From Cordia subcordata (taxonomy: Eukaryota; Streptophyta; Magnoliopsida; Boraginales; Cordiaceae): a stretch of 64,000 bases of DNA. Of this stretch, positions 1 to 12,400 are shown piece by piece (the stretch's first letter is position 1; every line of letters starts with the position of its first letter). The position numbers and the translations under genes were made by a program. Where the stretch lies: assembly GCA_028554755.1 (NCBI GenBank), contig JAPTOF010000012.1, forward strand, positions 2,994,501 through 3,058,500, in the 5' to 3' direction. Below the pieces are notes generated by a model. That model was given only the letters and a program-made list of their open reading frames with translations. It was not told where the DNA came from and made no database searches.

Positions 1-571
1 TGTGGGGTTTAGATGGTGGTTTAGGGTGTTTTGTGAAGTGGGTAAAGGGTTAGGGTTTATTAGGATTTTAGAAATAAAAGTTCCTCTCTCCAAAATGAGC
101 TGAAACGAGCTTTTTATGGATTTCTTCAGCGCACAGCTGGTCGACCAGCTCCTCTTTCTTGCTCGACCGGCTTCAATCATAATGCTCTCTGGAATAGCCG
201 GTCGATTGGCTTCTTGAGGCACTCGACCAGCTTCAAATCTTTTATTCTCTGGAGCGGCCGATCGACCTATACGGTCGACCGGCTCTTCTTCTAAGTCGAC
301 CAGCTGGATCAGAATGATCTCTTCTTTATTTCTTTTCTTTCGGTCTTCATCCATTAGCTCATTTCTTCCTCGCATAAGCTTGAACCCTTCCAAAACACTC
401 CTAAAACATGGAATATAACACTTAGTATAGTATTTATGCACCTAAATATATTATGTACAAATATTAACAAATATGCATAAACTTTATACTAAGTGTACTC
501 AATTATACTCTAAACACCCTTAAATATGCATGCAAAAACTAGATGCAAACATGCACAAATGACATACATCA
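1..571 (-). mobile_element. Truncated Gypsy-type LTR (start of the LTR only)
   Basis: On the minus strand this segment starts with TGATGTATG at 571 and runs off the left edge of the window. Its opening resembles that of the solo LTR at 7293 (TGATGTGTTTG, followed by a similar run of AT-rich sequence), and both carry several copies of a short GC-rich GGTCGACCGGC-like palindrome (here about 120-310). The LTR start abuts Copia reverse-transcriptase sequence at 572-576, so the element was inserted into the Copia copy to its right. The other end and any internal genes lie outside the window. The Gypsy assignment rests on similarity to the solo LTR, not on coding sequence. Confidence 0.6.
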
Positions 572-1259
572 CATATGCTCCGCCTCCTCCTTCAGTTTTA
601 GGTGACAAATCTGCAGACAATTTGAAATGAGCAGCAAGCGGCACACTCACAGGCTTAGCTTTAAGCATCCCGAAATGCTCCAGCACCTTCTCAATATAAC
701 TCTGTTGAGACAAGAACAGCTTCCCAGCATTTCTATATCTGTGAATCTCCATGCCAAGAATCTTCTTTGCTGCTCCAAGATCCTTCATCTCAAACTCATC
801 ACCTAGCTGCTTCTTTAATTCGTCGATTGCAGACATGCTTTTAGCAGCAATAAGCATATCATCGACATACAACAATAAGTACACAAACGAACCATCTGGA
901 AGCCTTTTGAGATACACACAGCTGTCATAGGCACTCCTTGTGTATCCAGCACCTATCATGAATGTTTTAAATCTCTTATACCATTGCCAAGGTGACTGCT
1001 TCAACCTATACAAGGACTTCTTCAGTTTGCAAACATGGTTCTCCTTACCAGGAACTATATACTCCTCCGGTTGACTCATGTAAATTTGCTCTTCAAGATC
1101 ACCATGCAAAAACGCCGTTTTCACATCTAGCTGCTCAAGCTCTAAGTCATGAAAAGCAACCAAGGTAAGTAAAACCCTGATGGAACTATGCTTCACAACC
1201 GGAGAGAACACTTCGTTGAAATCAACACCCTTCCTTTGTGTATAGCCTTTTGCCACCAA
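572..1259 (-). pseudogene. Copia A reverse transcriptase fragment
   Basis: The block starts with the typical VAKGYTQ-GVDFNEVFSPV segment and carries the YVDD catalytic motif (YVDDMLIAA). It runs through the SYIEKVLEHFGM thumb-side segment and stops matching Copia at about 572-590, where Gypsy LTR sequence takes over. The reading frame continues for a few meaningless residues into that LTR down to 510. The RNase H domain is missing. Confidence 0.92.
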
Positions 1260-1556
1260 CCGTGCCTTGTATCGAGAACCTTTGACCCTTAGAGTACCTT
1301 CCTTTTTCTTGTAAACTCATTTGCAACTGACAACTCGCTGTCCCTTAGGCAATTCAACAAGCTCCCACGTTTGATTCTTTTGAAGAGACTCAATCTCCTC
1401 ACTCATGACACCCACCCACTGAGTAGAATCTTTCCCGGATATGGCCTCTTTGTATGAATTTGGCTCATGTCCTTCAATTGTTTCGGCAACAGTCAAAGCA
1501 TAAGCAACAAGATCAGCGTATTCGTACCTTTGAGGCTCTCTAATCTATCTCCTTTC

Positions 1557-2543
1557 TCACCCAATGGCAATGCTGTACTTCTGTTGTTCAGGTACATTTT
1601 GATCATGTACCTTAGTTGGTTGAGTCGGCTGAATTTGGCTGCTAGATGGAACATTTGTAACATCAGCAAATACCTCCACCTGCTTTTTGACACCGTGGTC
1701 TAAACCAGCTACCGCTTTCTCCTTTTCTTGGTCTAATAAAGCAGACTCATTGAATATGACATCCCTGCTGATGAGGAAACTTGGAGACCTTGGATCTGTG
1801 CACCACAACCTGTAACCTTTCCTCTCGGATGCATAGCCTAGAAATATGCATTTCTTTGCCCTCGGCTCCAACTTGCCATCCTTCACGTGAGCGTATGCAA
1901 GGCAACCGAACACCCTCAATCGAGAGTAGTCAGCAGGCTTACCAGACCATAACTCAAAAGGAGTTTTCAATTCAATAGCTTTGGATGGAGACCTATTCAC
2001 CAAGTAGCATGCCATATTGACGGCTTCTGCCCAAAAGTCTTGACTCAAACCAGATTGGGAGAGCATACAACGAGCTCTCTCCACTAGAGTTCTATTCATG
2101 CGTTCTGCAACTCCATTCTATTGTGGTGTCCTTACACATGTGCAGTGTCTCACAATGCCATGTTTCCTGCAGAACTCATCAAACTCTTTATTGCAATATT
2201 CCAACCCATTGTCAGTCCTAAGACGCTTAATTTGTTTACCAGTTTGCTTCTCAATCAACGTCTTCCACTTGACAAATGTTGGAAACGCCTCATCTTTAGT
2301 TTTCAAGAAGTATACCCACACCATCCGAGAGTATGCATCAATGAAAGTGATGTAATACCTGGCACCTTTCTTGGAAGGAACTTTATTAGGACCCCAAAGA
2401 TCAGAATGAATATAATCAAGTGTACCTTTGGTGTTCTCCTGCCCCTTGCTGAACTTCACCTTGGTTCGCTTTCCAAAGACACAATGCTCGCAGAATTCAA
2501 GCTTTCCAGTTCTTTGTCCACAAAGCAAATCCCTCTTACTCAC
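1557..2543 (-). pseudogene. Copia A integrase fragment
   Basis: Two blocks (2543-2118 and 2099-1557) cover the CEHCVFGK part of the zinc-binding region and the rve integrase core. The first DDE aspartate lies in HSDLWGP, the second in RTDNGLEY, and the glutamate in NGVAERMNRT near the start of the second block. The conserved GYASERKGYRLW region follows. The break between blocks falls at about 2100-2118. The catalytic set is visible, but no continuous protein is encoded. Confidence 0.9.
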
Positions 2544-2719
2544 TCATTTCGGTCCCCTTCGCTCATATGGCCCAACCTTTTTGTGCCATAATCACAGAGT
2601 GTCATTATCACTCTCCTCGGATGTAACAGCTGCAACACCTGTAACTGTACTACCTTGAAGGACATATAGGCCGCTAGTCAAGTTTCCTTTCAAGAGCACA
2701 ATTGCACCTTTGGTCACCT

Positions 2720-3088
2720 TTAAGACACCTTCTCACTTCGAAATTTGTATCCATGAGAATCCAAACGCCGAAGAGAAATCAAGTTTTTCTTCAGCTCCGG
2801 TACATGCCAACACTCGAGAGATCTTGTAATACCATCAAACATCTTGATATTTACGATGCCCATTCCCTTCACCTTCAACGAAAGATCATTGCCTAGAAAG
2901 ACTTTCCCTTCTCTTTTGGAATAAGAAGAGAACCAGTCGCGCCTAGGACACTTATGGAACATTGCACCAGTATCAAGAATCCATTGATTATGCCACTGTG
3001 ATCCACTCACAGTCAAAACTTCCTCAGTACTACTCCAGTTATCTCCATAACTGTCAGCACTTTCCACCACATTAGCTGAATTCTCCAC
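2720..3088 (-). pseudogene. Copia A protease and GAG-pre-integrase fragment
   Basis: An aspartic protease active-site motif (ILDTGA) follows the zinc knuckle region, as expected for Copia. It is followed by a cysteine/histidine-poor GAG-pre-integrase segment with the conserved VPELKKNLISLRRLD stretch. The reading frame ends at 2720, so the block is cut off from both neighbouring domains. Confidence 0.85.
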
Positions 3089-3115
3089 CTTTTTCTTTTC
3101 TTTTTTCAGTTTTGT

Positions 3116-3937
3116 TCATTCTTTCTTAATATGACCTTTTTCACCACACTCAAAACAATGTAGCTTCCTTGCTCTTGATTTTGACCTTGACTTGCTTTTC
3201 TTTCTACCCGAAGATCCCCCTCTATTCTCTGATCTCCCTCTACTCACTAAACCTTTCCCATGAACTTCTTTTCTATGTCCTGGAATATGTGTTTGAAGAT
3301 CCTTCGATTTTAATGAAGCAATCACATCTTCAAACGTAATTTTATCCCTCTCGTACAACATAATGTCTACAAAGTTCATATATGAAGGCGGTAAGGAGCA
3401 TAATACGATCATAGCTTGGTCTTCGTCATCAATTTTAACACCCATCTCCTTTAAAGCAATAAAACAAGAGGTAAACTAATCAAGGTGTTGCTTTAGTGAC
3501 GTACCTTCTTTCATTCTAAGATGATACAATCGCTTCTTCAAGGAGAGGCGATTGGTGAGAGATTTAGTTGCATACAATTCCATCAAAGTATTCCAAGCCT
3601 CAACTGCTGTCGTTTTCTCAGCAATCTCTAGCAATACTTCATTTATCACGGACATATGTATTGCACTCAAGGCTTTCGCTTCGAGTTCTTCTCTTGCTGC
3701 TGGTTCTGTCTTTTCCGGGATCACTTCTTCAATGACTTCCCAAAGTCCCTGCATTTTCATAAATGCCTTGAATCTAATCCTCCATAGACTGAAACTCATT
3801 CTCCCGTCAAACTTTTCGATTTCAAACTTTCCACCTGTGGAAGATGTCTTCGTTTGCTCAAAACTTACACTTCGGGATGGAATTTGGCTCAATGGACCGC
3901 AAAACGGATTCAGCACGTCGAGAAACCTTAGGAACAC
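3116..3937 (-). pseudogene. Copia A gag fragment
   Basis: Two gag blocks (3937-3476 and 3445-3116) are separated by an in-frame TAG near 3478. The first contains the Copia gag core (tryptophan-rich SLWR motif, then a helical region ending LYHLRMKEG). The second ends with a basic serine/arginine/lysine stretch and a CX2CX4HX4C zinc knuckle (CFECGEKGHIKKE) that binds RNA in the particle. The final cysteine of the knuckle lies past the point where the reading frame breaks. Confidence 0.88.
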
Positions 3938-3939
3938 CC

Positions 3940-4254
3940 CTTGTCAACTTTGGTCAACACCAGTCAAAGTCAAACCTATTGGTCAAAGTCAACACCGTCC
4001 CTAAACTCGTACTTCGGAGCAGAATTTCAAGAGCACGCGAACTCTATCTTCTTCGTTTCAAACCCAAACACGAACCACGACCCGCCGACGCAAGCTTCCA
4101 CTCCAGCCACCAACGCTCAACGTAGACAGTACCGGAGCACTCCTCGCTGAACAAAGACCTTTGTTTGGTTAGGCACCGTTTGGTTTGAGAAATTTTGGTT
4201 TCACAGTGAGTTTTGATTTTTCCTTTTTCCCTCAAGCAGCGGATTAATACCTAA
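3940..4254 (-). promoter_or_regulatory. Copia A leader with a cluster of W-box-like TTGAC motifs
   Basis: Between the primer-binding site and gag, the minus strand has several TTGAC[C/T] motifs in a short stretch (about 3945-3995). The same type of cluster occurs in the leaders of Copia B and of the relic near 19000. WRKY transcription factors bind TTGAC[C/T]. The regulatory role is an inference. The leader here (about 0.4 kb) is much shorter than in Copia B (about 1.2 kb). Confidence 0.5.
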
Positions 4255-4269
4255 GCTCTGATACCAGTT

Positions 4270-4601
4270 TGTTGGGGAAAAACATGCAAACACGAAGAAT
4301 ACGAGAAGAAATAACGGACACAAGAATTACGTGGTGCGGCTTTGAAGCCTACGTCCACGGGCAGCAGAGAATAATTCTATTATTGATCACGAGTGCTACA
4401 AGGCTCTCACTTTGGTTTCTCTCTCACACATAACATAATGAGTATTGCCATATATTTATAGTGTAAAGGTTTCCTAAACCTATTAAGCAGAAAAGGCAAC
4501 TAATTAATTATGTGCTACAAAAGGTAACAAGCGAATAAGGTAATATGCTAACAAGGAAATCTGCTATTCTTGTTGTCCAAGAATACGGGCCACATTCAAC
4601 A
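4270..4601 (-). repeat. 5' LTR of Copia A
   Basis: The 332-bp LTR has TGTTG...CAACA ends and matches both LTRs of Copia B along its length. The right end at 4601 is followed by the bases atatc, which would be the target duplication, but the partner is outside the window or destroyed. The primer-binding site lies three bases inside the internal side. Confidence 0.93.
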
Positions 4602-5903
4602 ATATCATTTCAAAAATTCTTTTAATTCTCTTTTCCTAGAAAATAATACTTTATATTTATGAGAATCCAGTATTATTTCAAAATAATTAAAAGCTCAACT
4701 GCTAAAATACAAGATCAAACAAGCAATGGCTTTATTCAATAGGACTTCTACCTAAAGCTTTATTACTAAAAAATGTACAGGTTAATAGCTGAAATTCCAG
4801 AATTAGGACAAACATGGCCTAATTTAAACTGCTTATTTATGCATATATTGCACTGAATTAATTGACTAGTTTTTTTTTTTTTTCAATTTTGTCAATTGTA
4901 AAAAGTAGGACTTTTCTTCTTTTTTTATTATTATAATTGTTTTATTTTTGTCACTAATCTATAACTTTTCATATCAGGTGCATAAATAAACTTGATATTG
5001 AAGTCGGCAAATAAGAAAATGCACTATGATCTTAACTCCATCCTATGTCGTCTCTGAATATATATGTGATAATATATTTGTGTTATTTTTTTTATACAAA
5101 ATGTGTTATTGGAAACTTCTCTTGTTAACTTTTTCAAGTAAAAGTCTTTTTATGCCTTTACTCGCCTTCTCTAACTGAAAATCTTGGTTTCGTCCACCGA
5201 TCGCGACAATATTGGCTAGTTGTTTCTTTGCGGATTTTCATCCGCAAGAAGGAGGTATATAACACCATTTTAAGTAACTTCTTTCTTAAGGAAACTCTTG
5301 TATCAGTTTATCTGATGTTAGTTTGAGAATATCAAAACCATCCATTTTTAAGGATCAATCTTAGCTATTAATTTTTACATTTTTTGTTTGTAAAATTTTT
5401 ACAAGTTTTGTATAGATGGACCAAAATACCCTCAAGTAATGACATTATTACCCTTTTATATTTATTTTAATTTTCATTATTTCCAAGACTTGAATTGTTC
5501 GACACTTAAGGTCTCAAACCCTTTCTCCCCCATCACCAAACTTTGCTGCTCTTCATCTTCTTCGCCTTACCCCCTCCTTGTCTTCTATGGCCTATCATCT
5601 TCTTCCCTTCACCAACTTTGCTGTTATACATCGTCTTTCTCCCTTATGCTAGTATATTCATTTTATACTTTCATTTTTTCTTTCTTATCTCAACTTTGTT
5701 GTTATGCTAGTTCTAAAAGTATATATCTCCTATCAACATCCTCCTTAAAGGCTTTGTTAAAGCTGCCGTTGATAAAGCTATTGACAGCCCTTTAAAGGCT
5801 CATCATCATCGTTATCATCAAATTGTAATAAGATGATTAGGAAAGGAAAACAAATTGTAACTAATGCCAAAATTAAGGAGATGCAGCGAGAAGGAATGTA
5901 AAT
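4602..5903. other. AT-rich intergenic DNA, no gene recognised
   Basis: There are long A/T runs and no protein family I can recognise. The plus-strand frame at 5439-5795 is low-complexity serine/leucine/phenylalanine coding and has no support. Confidence 0.6.
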
Positions 5904-6494
5904 TGTAGCGACTCAGGCCCAACTACTGGCTTGTCATCGTACTTGAGCCCAACCAACCAGTCCAAAATGCTTAAAACGATGATGACAGTAGTAGTGAACC
6001 CAAGTCATTATAAAGTGTACACAAATCTCACAAAGAACCAATGTGGGATGGGTGTTACAAACTCCCCCCTTAAAGACGCGACGAGGACACTAGTAGTGAA
6101 ATCAAGTCATTATAAAGTGTACACAAATCTCATAAAGAACCAATATGGGATGGGCGTTACAAACTCCCCCTCCCTTAAAGACACGACGTCCTCGTCGCGA
6201 CCTAAAGACAAACAAAACAGAACTATAGTCCAAGATCCTAGGCAGCGTAGAATCTGCCCATAGCACAAACAGAACAAAACCACAGTCCAGGACCCCAGGC
6301 ACTATGGAATTTGCCCAAAGCCTACTCTGATACCACCTATAACGACCTAGGCCCAACTACTGGCCTGCCACCACACTTGAGCCTAACCAACTGGCCAAAA
6401 ATGCTTAAGCCGATGATGGTAGTAGTAGTAAATCCAAGTCATTATAAAGTACACACAAATATCACAAAGAACTGGTGTGAGATAGGGCGTCACA
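5904..6494 (-). mobile_element. TRIM-like miniature LTR retrotransposon with three LTR copies
   Basis: The 591-bp unit is flanked by an identical 5-bp duplication, taaat, at 5899-5903 and 6495-6499. Two full LTRs of about 156 bp (5904-6059 and 6338-6494) share the AAGTCATTATAAAGT core and TG...CA ends. A third, truncated LTR lies between them (about 6091-6161). On the minus strand the 6338-6494 LTR is followed by a tRNA-Met primer-binding site (TGGTATCAGAG, 6325-6335). Polypurine tracts (GGGAGGGGGAG type) precede the other two LTRs. The internal part is about 176 bp and encodes nothing. I see no 5S rRNA-like promoter, so it is probably not Cassandra. Movement would need proteins from another element. 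Confidence 0.85.
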
Positions 6495-6499
6495 TAAAT

Positions 6500-7287
6500 T
6501 GAGGCCAAAATTTTAAGCCACTGATAAGAATTAATCTAACACATTATAATGCTAAAACATGGTATAGTTTGGAAGCAGCAAAAATGTAAATTGGTGTCAA
6601 AATTATAAGCCATTGATGAGAATTAATTTAACACATTGTAATGCTAAAACGTAGTATAGTTTAAAAGTAACAAAAATTGAGCAAGAAAGAAAATAGATAC
6701 AATGGTAACTGTTTTAGTATAATAGTTACATTTTGATTTGGAAATAAAATGGAACAATTATTTTTATTTTTATTTTTATTTTTTAATTGCTTTTTCTTTT
6801 TTTTAAACACGGTTAGTTTAATTAATTTTAATTATATTACTTAATATTAACTTAATCGAGTAATGTGTAACTAATTACACTTAAATAATTGATTCTAGTT
6901 ATTAATACACACATTTTCAATTATATATGTAGTACTAACTTCATTTATCTAATTTAACTCCCTAATCTCTAACATAATCGTAATTAATTTAATTGATTTT
7001 AATAATCTTACTTGTTTACATAATTAATTAGTCTATAATGTAATCACACCTAAATAGGGCATACTTTGTGTAATAAATGGGTAAATGCACATTATTAATA
7101 TATTTATTTATTATTTATGAAAAATTTTTGTATTGCAAATACATTTTTTAAAATTCTATCATTTTTTATTTTTATTATTAATCATGTATTTAAGGATATA
7201 ATTTTATATAAGAATTATAAGACAAAAAAGAGAGATAGGATTAATTTAGATGTATTACTTTCAAAGATTATAGTTAAAAGTGATATA
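6500..7287. other. AT-rich intergenic DNA, no gene recognised
   Basis: The stretch is strongly AT-rich, with a near-duplicated segment at about 6510-6560 and 6580-6640 (GCCA[C/T]TGATGAGAATTAAT). No coding or RNA gene signal is visible. Confidence 0.6.
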
Positions 7288-7292
7288 GTATA

Positions 7293-9409
7293 TGATGTGT
7301 TTGTTTTGTGTGTTTATCTATTGCATGTATATACTTTTTTTGAGGTGTTTTGAGCTTCATTTAATGTATTAGTATAGCATTTAGGTCATAATTGTGCATA
7401 TTAAGGTTTAAATGTTCATAGTTGAAGTAAAGACTTAAATGTTACACTAATGTGCGTTTATTGCTTGTTTTAGGTGTGATTTGGAGAGATAATTGGAGCT
7501 TAATTGAGGGTACTTAAAGTGTGGAGCAAATCCAAGGGTGTTTTGGACGCAAAGGCATGAAGAAAAGTGCTTTTGGAAGTGGTCGGACGAAAGAAGGAGC
7601 GACCGAGGCGAAACCGAGCGCAACGTGAGCCAAATTCGGATCTTGCAACCTAAAAAGGACATGGACAAAATTTGGATATGTTTTAGGTTGCAAAAGATGG
7701 TTTGGGAGATCCCCCATGACGATACGAAACCATAGAAAAAAACGGTACGCGAATCGGAGCTAAAACGAGCAAGATATGACCATTTTACTATCAAGACTGG
7801 TTTGACTCTGTCTAGGCCGGACGACCAATACGGTCGACCGGCCGGATCAGAACCTGGGCCAATTTTGGCCGGACGAATTAGGCCCAAAGCCGGTCGACCG
7901 GCTGGGTCCCCGGCTGGACGAGTTAACAGCTCCATTTAAGTCACTTTTCAGCCCTTTTTGATAGAGAACAACACCCAAATCAAATACCCATTTCCCTAAA
8001 CCTAAAATCCACAAAAAATCACCTCACACACTCACTTCTAAACACATTTAACACTTGGAATCAAGGATATAAGAGGATCAAACACTAGGATTTGGGGCAT
8101 AGCTCATGGTTTGTAAAGCTTGGCTATGGATAGAAGGGTATCTCTCTTTTATCCTAAGTCAATTATGTTTAATTAGAGCTATGTAGGGCGATTATATCTT
8201 GTATTTTTGGATTGATTACTACTTTATATTAATGGAAACTTGATGGATTTATGTATATATGCCTTATGCTTATGACTTCAAAGGCTATTTTACATACATG
8301 TCTATGTGTTTGTTGAAATGCCTCAATGATGTAGCATATATATATTGAAGTCTGTTGTGCTATTAACCATTTCTAAATCATTATGCTAGCATGTCTATGT
8401 GTTTGTGTGGTGACTACATGAAGTGGGTATGACTATATACATGTCTATGTGTGTGTTAGCATACTTAATAGCATAACTAGCTTCTATTGCACGCATGTCG
8501 AGTGCTATTGCTTAAATTGGTGTAATCTAAACATGTCTATGTGTTTAGTAGTAGAATATACCGGTGTATTCTCAAATGCCATGCCCTAGATGTGTTTGCC
8601 ATGCGCTTTAATGTCAATTTCTGCTAATTGTGATGCGATCGATGGTGCATAACTAGTATCTAGCCTAGGTCGAGTCCCCTTTGGCTTTAAATCCAGCCAA
8701 TAGGAGTCCGAATAGGTTTAGTTGACCTTAGTTCACTTAGGAAGGCTAGTTAGTCCACCCTAACACCCTAGGTTCATAAGGACCACGCCGTAGCTCTGAG
8801 TGAGGCGAAGCTTAGGGACGGACTCGCACCGAGTCTTAGGGCCAGATTGGGGAACTAATTAGAGGACTAAGTGCTAAGGTTAGATCGATCTACACTCACC
8901 TAGAATCTTATTGGCTAGCCCTAATTCCTAAGTCATAAAGATCACGCCGTACTGCTAGGCATCGCCACCTAGGGACGGACCCGCACTGAGGCTTAGGGTA
9001 CCAATTAGGAGGCTAATTATAGGTCTAGATTAGAGCTCCTAGTATAATCCATCAAGTAACCCTAGAAAGACGTAGTAATCACCATAAACAAGATGTAATC
9101 ACCTTAGTCTCCCATTTCCAACGTTTGAATCCCCTTAGATCACTTGATTCCCTCATCACACACATACCACTTTTTTTTTATTTTCTTGCCTGTAGCTTAG
9201 ATTTATCTTTCTCGAGCTCCCCTCAAACCAAAAACCCAAATTAAACATTGTAGTTAGGACCTCAGCACGTAGCTTTTAGGACGCACTTAGCTTAGGACAC
9301 TATACATTTTAGGCCTCCCCGTGGATTCGACCCGCACTCGCATACACCGTACTACACACGACCCGTGCGCTTGCAGGCTATTTAAGCTTGTGCTCAATTA
9401 GCGATATCA
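7293..9409 (+). mobile_element. Solo LTR of a Gypsy-type element (2.1 kb)
   Basis: The sequence begins TGATG and ends TATCA, and is flanked on both sides by the identical 5-bp duplication gtata (7288-7292 and 9410-9414). There is no primer-binding site or coding sequence next to either end, so a solo LTR left by recombination between two LTRs is the simplest reading. Inside are GGTCGACCGGC-type palindromes (7800-7930), four or more copies of CATGTCTATGTGTTTG (8300-8560), and a duplicated CACGCCGTA...GGGACGGAC block (about 8765-8850 and 8928-9000). The 3' part (CCGTGGATTCGACCC, then a cgcttgcagg segment) resembles LTR ends of the Athila/Tat Gypsy groups. That group name is a recollection-based inference. 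Confidence 0.85.
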
Positions 9410-9414
9410 GTATA

Positions 9415-12400
9415 TATTTTGAAATATTCTAAGAAAATATATATAGAAAATAATGTATTTTACTTCTAAAAATAAGTTTATTTTTAAACTCCAAGATATA
9501 GACATAGAATTTTATTAGAAATACAAAGTTTATCAATCTAGTTATTCATTAAAAAAATTAAATTATCAATATCTAATTTTTAATTGAGGGCATATTTTTT
9601 ATAACAAAAATAAATACAACAGTTTGAATAAAAATTATCTAATAATTGATAAATATTCACAATTCAAATATTTATTATATATGTAACAAAAAATGATATA
9701 TTGTACCTGTGTGATTCATGGAACAAATTAGTATTTTTATGTCTTTATTTATTATTGACAGTTAATTTTATATTTTTGCAAAATCATATAATCTTGAAAA
9801 AATTAATGAAAGTGTAAGGAAGGGAGGAAATATAATATATATGTACATATATATACACTCGTACATATATATACTCCTTGCAAAAAAAATATACACATAT
9901 ATATTTGTATGTATATATCTACATCATTTATAATTTTTCTTTCTAAAATTATTAGATGCTGTAAAACTATAAAAGTTGTAATCAATATTAAAAATTTAAT
10001 ATGACAAGATATATTTATCATTTGTCCTCCTCCTAATGCGATTTACATTTAGGACATTATTACTGAGGGAGATAGTTTTAACCATTTGACCTATCTCTTG
10101 ATTCCAAGGCAAACACGTTATTTCATCATATTCATAAATACTAATTTAGTTAACCATAAACATGATGTTGAATGTAGAACATTTTGCCTAGAGAATGAAT
10201 CCAAGAGAGGGGGTGAATTGGATTATTTGTACAAATAAGCACTTAAACCTCGTAACAAATATTTCAAGCAAAAATACGTACAAAATTCAAAGTAAATACT
10301 TGAAATATAAAGAGTATAGGGATAAGAAGATCAAACGCAGCGATTTAGAATGGTTCAAACTCTTGAGAGCCTAGTCCATTACCTCAGGTCCTCCCTTAAA
10401 GATTCAAAAACTTCACTAGCAGCTTATTACTTAGTACGTTGTAGAAGCGTAGAACAACAATCACAAACCTTGCTTCATCACAAGGACCATAAGTATTAGC
10501 CCAGTACTTAAGGATTTCAACCCTTCACTCTTAAGAGAAGTTCTTCCCAGCTACGCTACCCAAGAGTAAAGAAAATCACACTCAATGTAATAGTAGAGAT
10601 TTTGGAATACAAGAACCTCTTGTGAGCAAGTGTACAATGGTATTTAAACCTTCCTATATTACTCTAAATAGATAAGCAATTTATGAGCTCAAGAACTTGA
10701 TCAATGAATGCCAATAATACGCAATCAATAAAGATAGCAATAAATGAAGCAAGATTGCAGAAAAGAGAGTGTACTGAATGCTTAGAAAGATTGTAGATAT
10801 GTTTTGATCAAGTTATATCTGAGTTGGGAAGAAAAGGGTATATTTATAAGCCCAAAAAGTAAGTCTCACAACGGTCAAATTTTAAAAATAACTCAGAGGG
10901 GCTACCAGAACACTTTACTGGGCGACCCCTTGGGTGTTCCGTTAGTTCCAGTAGGCAAAAAGGTCATACCGGAACACTCTACCGGTCAACTAGTAGGCTC
11001 TTTCGGTAGAGCAATAATGCTTACTATTTTTACCAGAGCATAGAGCCGATCGACCGCCTGTACAGGCCGGTAGTTGCATAAAAGTTTGAAAAAGCTGTTT
11101 AACTTTTTACCAAAAAGTTACTATACATCTAATCAACAGTAAAACGTTTTTTTGCAGAATTTTGCAGCTCAAGGCAGCCACTATTCATATAAGATCAAGT
11201 CAATAATAAATGCTAACATCAACTTATCTTCCAAACAATAAATGCAAGATCAAATCAACCTAAAACAATATTTTTAGATTTTATGCATGGAAAAACTTTT
11301 ACATGTAATAGTTTTATCCAATAGGTAATAGTCTTATACAAGAATACTCATTTACCTGTAATACAAACTCTATACTTAAAATAGTGTACTTTTACTGCAA
11401 AGCTATGCAAGTATAAACATATATACATACATATATCCATCAAAGTATCAAATACCAATGTAATAGAGAGTACTATAGTGCATGTAGCTCTATAGTGCAA
11501 AAATATAGACTTCAAAACCAAATTTTCTGCAAGAAAGGTTGTTTTGAATGCAAATGAAAGCATGTGTACAAATAACAATAAGTGTAAGGTAAAGGATATA
11601 TATGTGTGTGGGGGGGTGTATTAAGGAGAAAAGATGATCAAGTACAAGGGAACAAGACTTATAAACAAAATGCATGAAGAATGCATGCAATGTACTAAGT
11701 TATTGAGCTTATATTATTTTGCTTATGTACCAAGATCAACTTAACATAATACTAAAAGAGGAAAAGAGCTATAACTATAAGTTACCCAAGCTTCATGAAC
11801 CATGCTTCATAACCATGCTCTATCTCTTTTCTTTGCTCAAGAATGTTACTGTGCAAGATTTTCAATATACTAAAAGTAGTAGCAATTAGAGAGTAAAAAA
11901 TATAATTATGGCATCATCAAAATATAATTAACATCAATAAATACTAATGTATTCAACAGAACAAATATTTGAATGTTCTCTTGGGTTAACAGGGAGTTTG
12001 CTAGGCAGAAATTTTTAAATAGCGCCTTTTGAGCAATTACTTACAAATAATTAAATTATGAAATAATTTATAATTGAAAAGATAATATTCAATTTAGATT
12101 AGAAAATAAAATAATTGCTTGGATATGACTTTAGATAGTATAAATGATTTGATCTTAAAAATATGCAATTAAGGTAAGACATGATTGATTAATCTGTAAT
12201 AATTTACAAAGTCTAAAAATTTTCAAATATTCTTTACCAAATGAATTGTAGTCTTATATAAATGCAAAAAAAAAAAAAAAAGGTGTATGAAAGATTTGTA
12301 AGATCTAGAAAATGAAAATTCCTAGTTTTTTTAAAATAAAAATCTATACATTGAAAAAAATATTTATAATAAAATATAGGATAAATTATTCTAGAGGTCA

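Larger units (their letters stand above)
572..4601 (-). mobile_element. Copia retrotransposon A, 3' part missing
   Basis: This is a minus-strand Ty1/Copia element. It holds a 5' LTR (4270-4601), a primer-binding site complementary to initiator tRNA-Met (TGGTATCAGAGC, at 4255-4266 on the minus strand), a short leader, then gag, protease, integrase and reverse transcriptase in Copia order. It is closely related to the full-length copy at 51027-56854. The reading frame is broken by stops and frameshifts, and the expected gag start is altered near 3845. The element ends inside the reverse transcriptase at about 572, where a Gypsy-type LTR begins, so RNase H and the 3' LTR are absent here. They could lie beyond the left edge. 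The protein sequence resembles the TNT1/Tork group. Confidence 0.93.

Noticed and set aside
5439..5795. Open frame of 118 codons, rich in serine, leucine and phenylalanine
   Set aside because: It is low-complexity translation of AT/CT-rich DNA with no domain, and has no upstream or splice context.
5904..6494. Cassandra TRIM element
   Set aside because: Cassandra LTRs carry 5S rRNA-like promoter boxes and are longer. None is visible here.
7447..7935. Minus-strand frame of 162 codons inside the solo LTR
   Set aside because: It arises from GC-rich LTR sequence with palindromes. LTRs of this kind are not expected to encode proteins, and no domain is visible.
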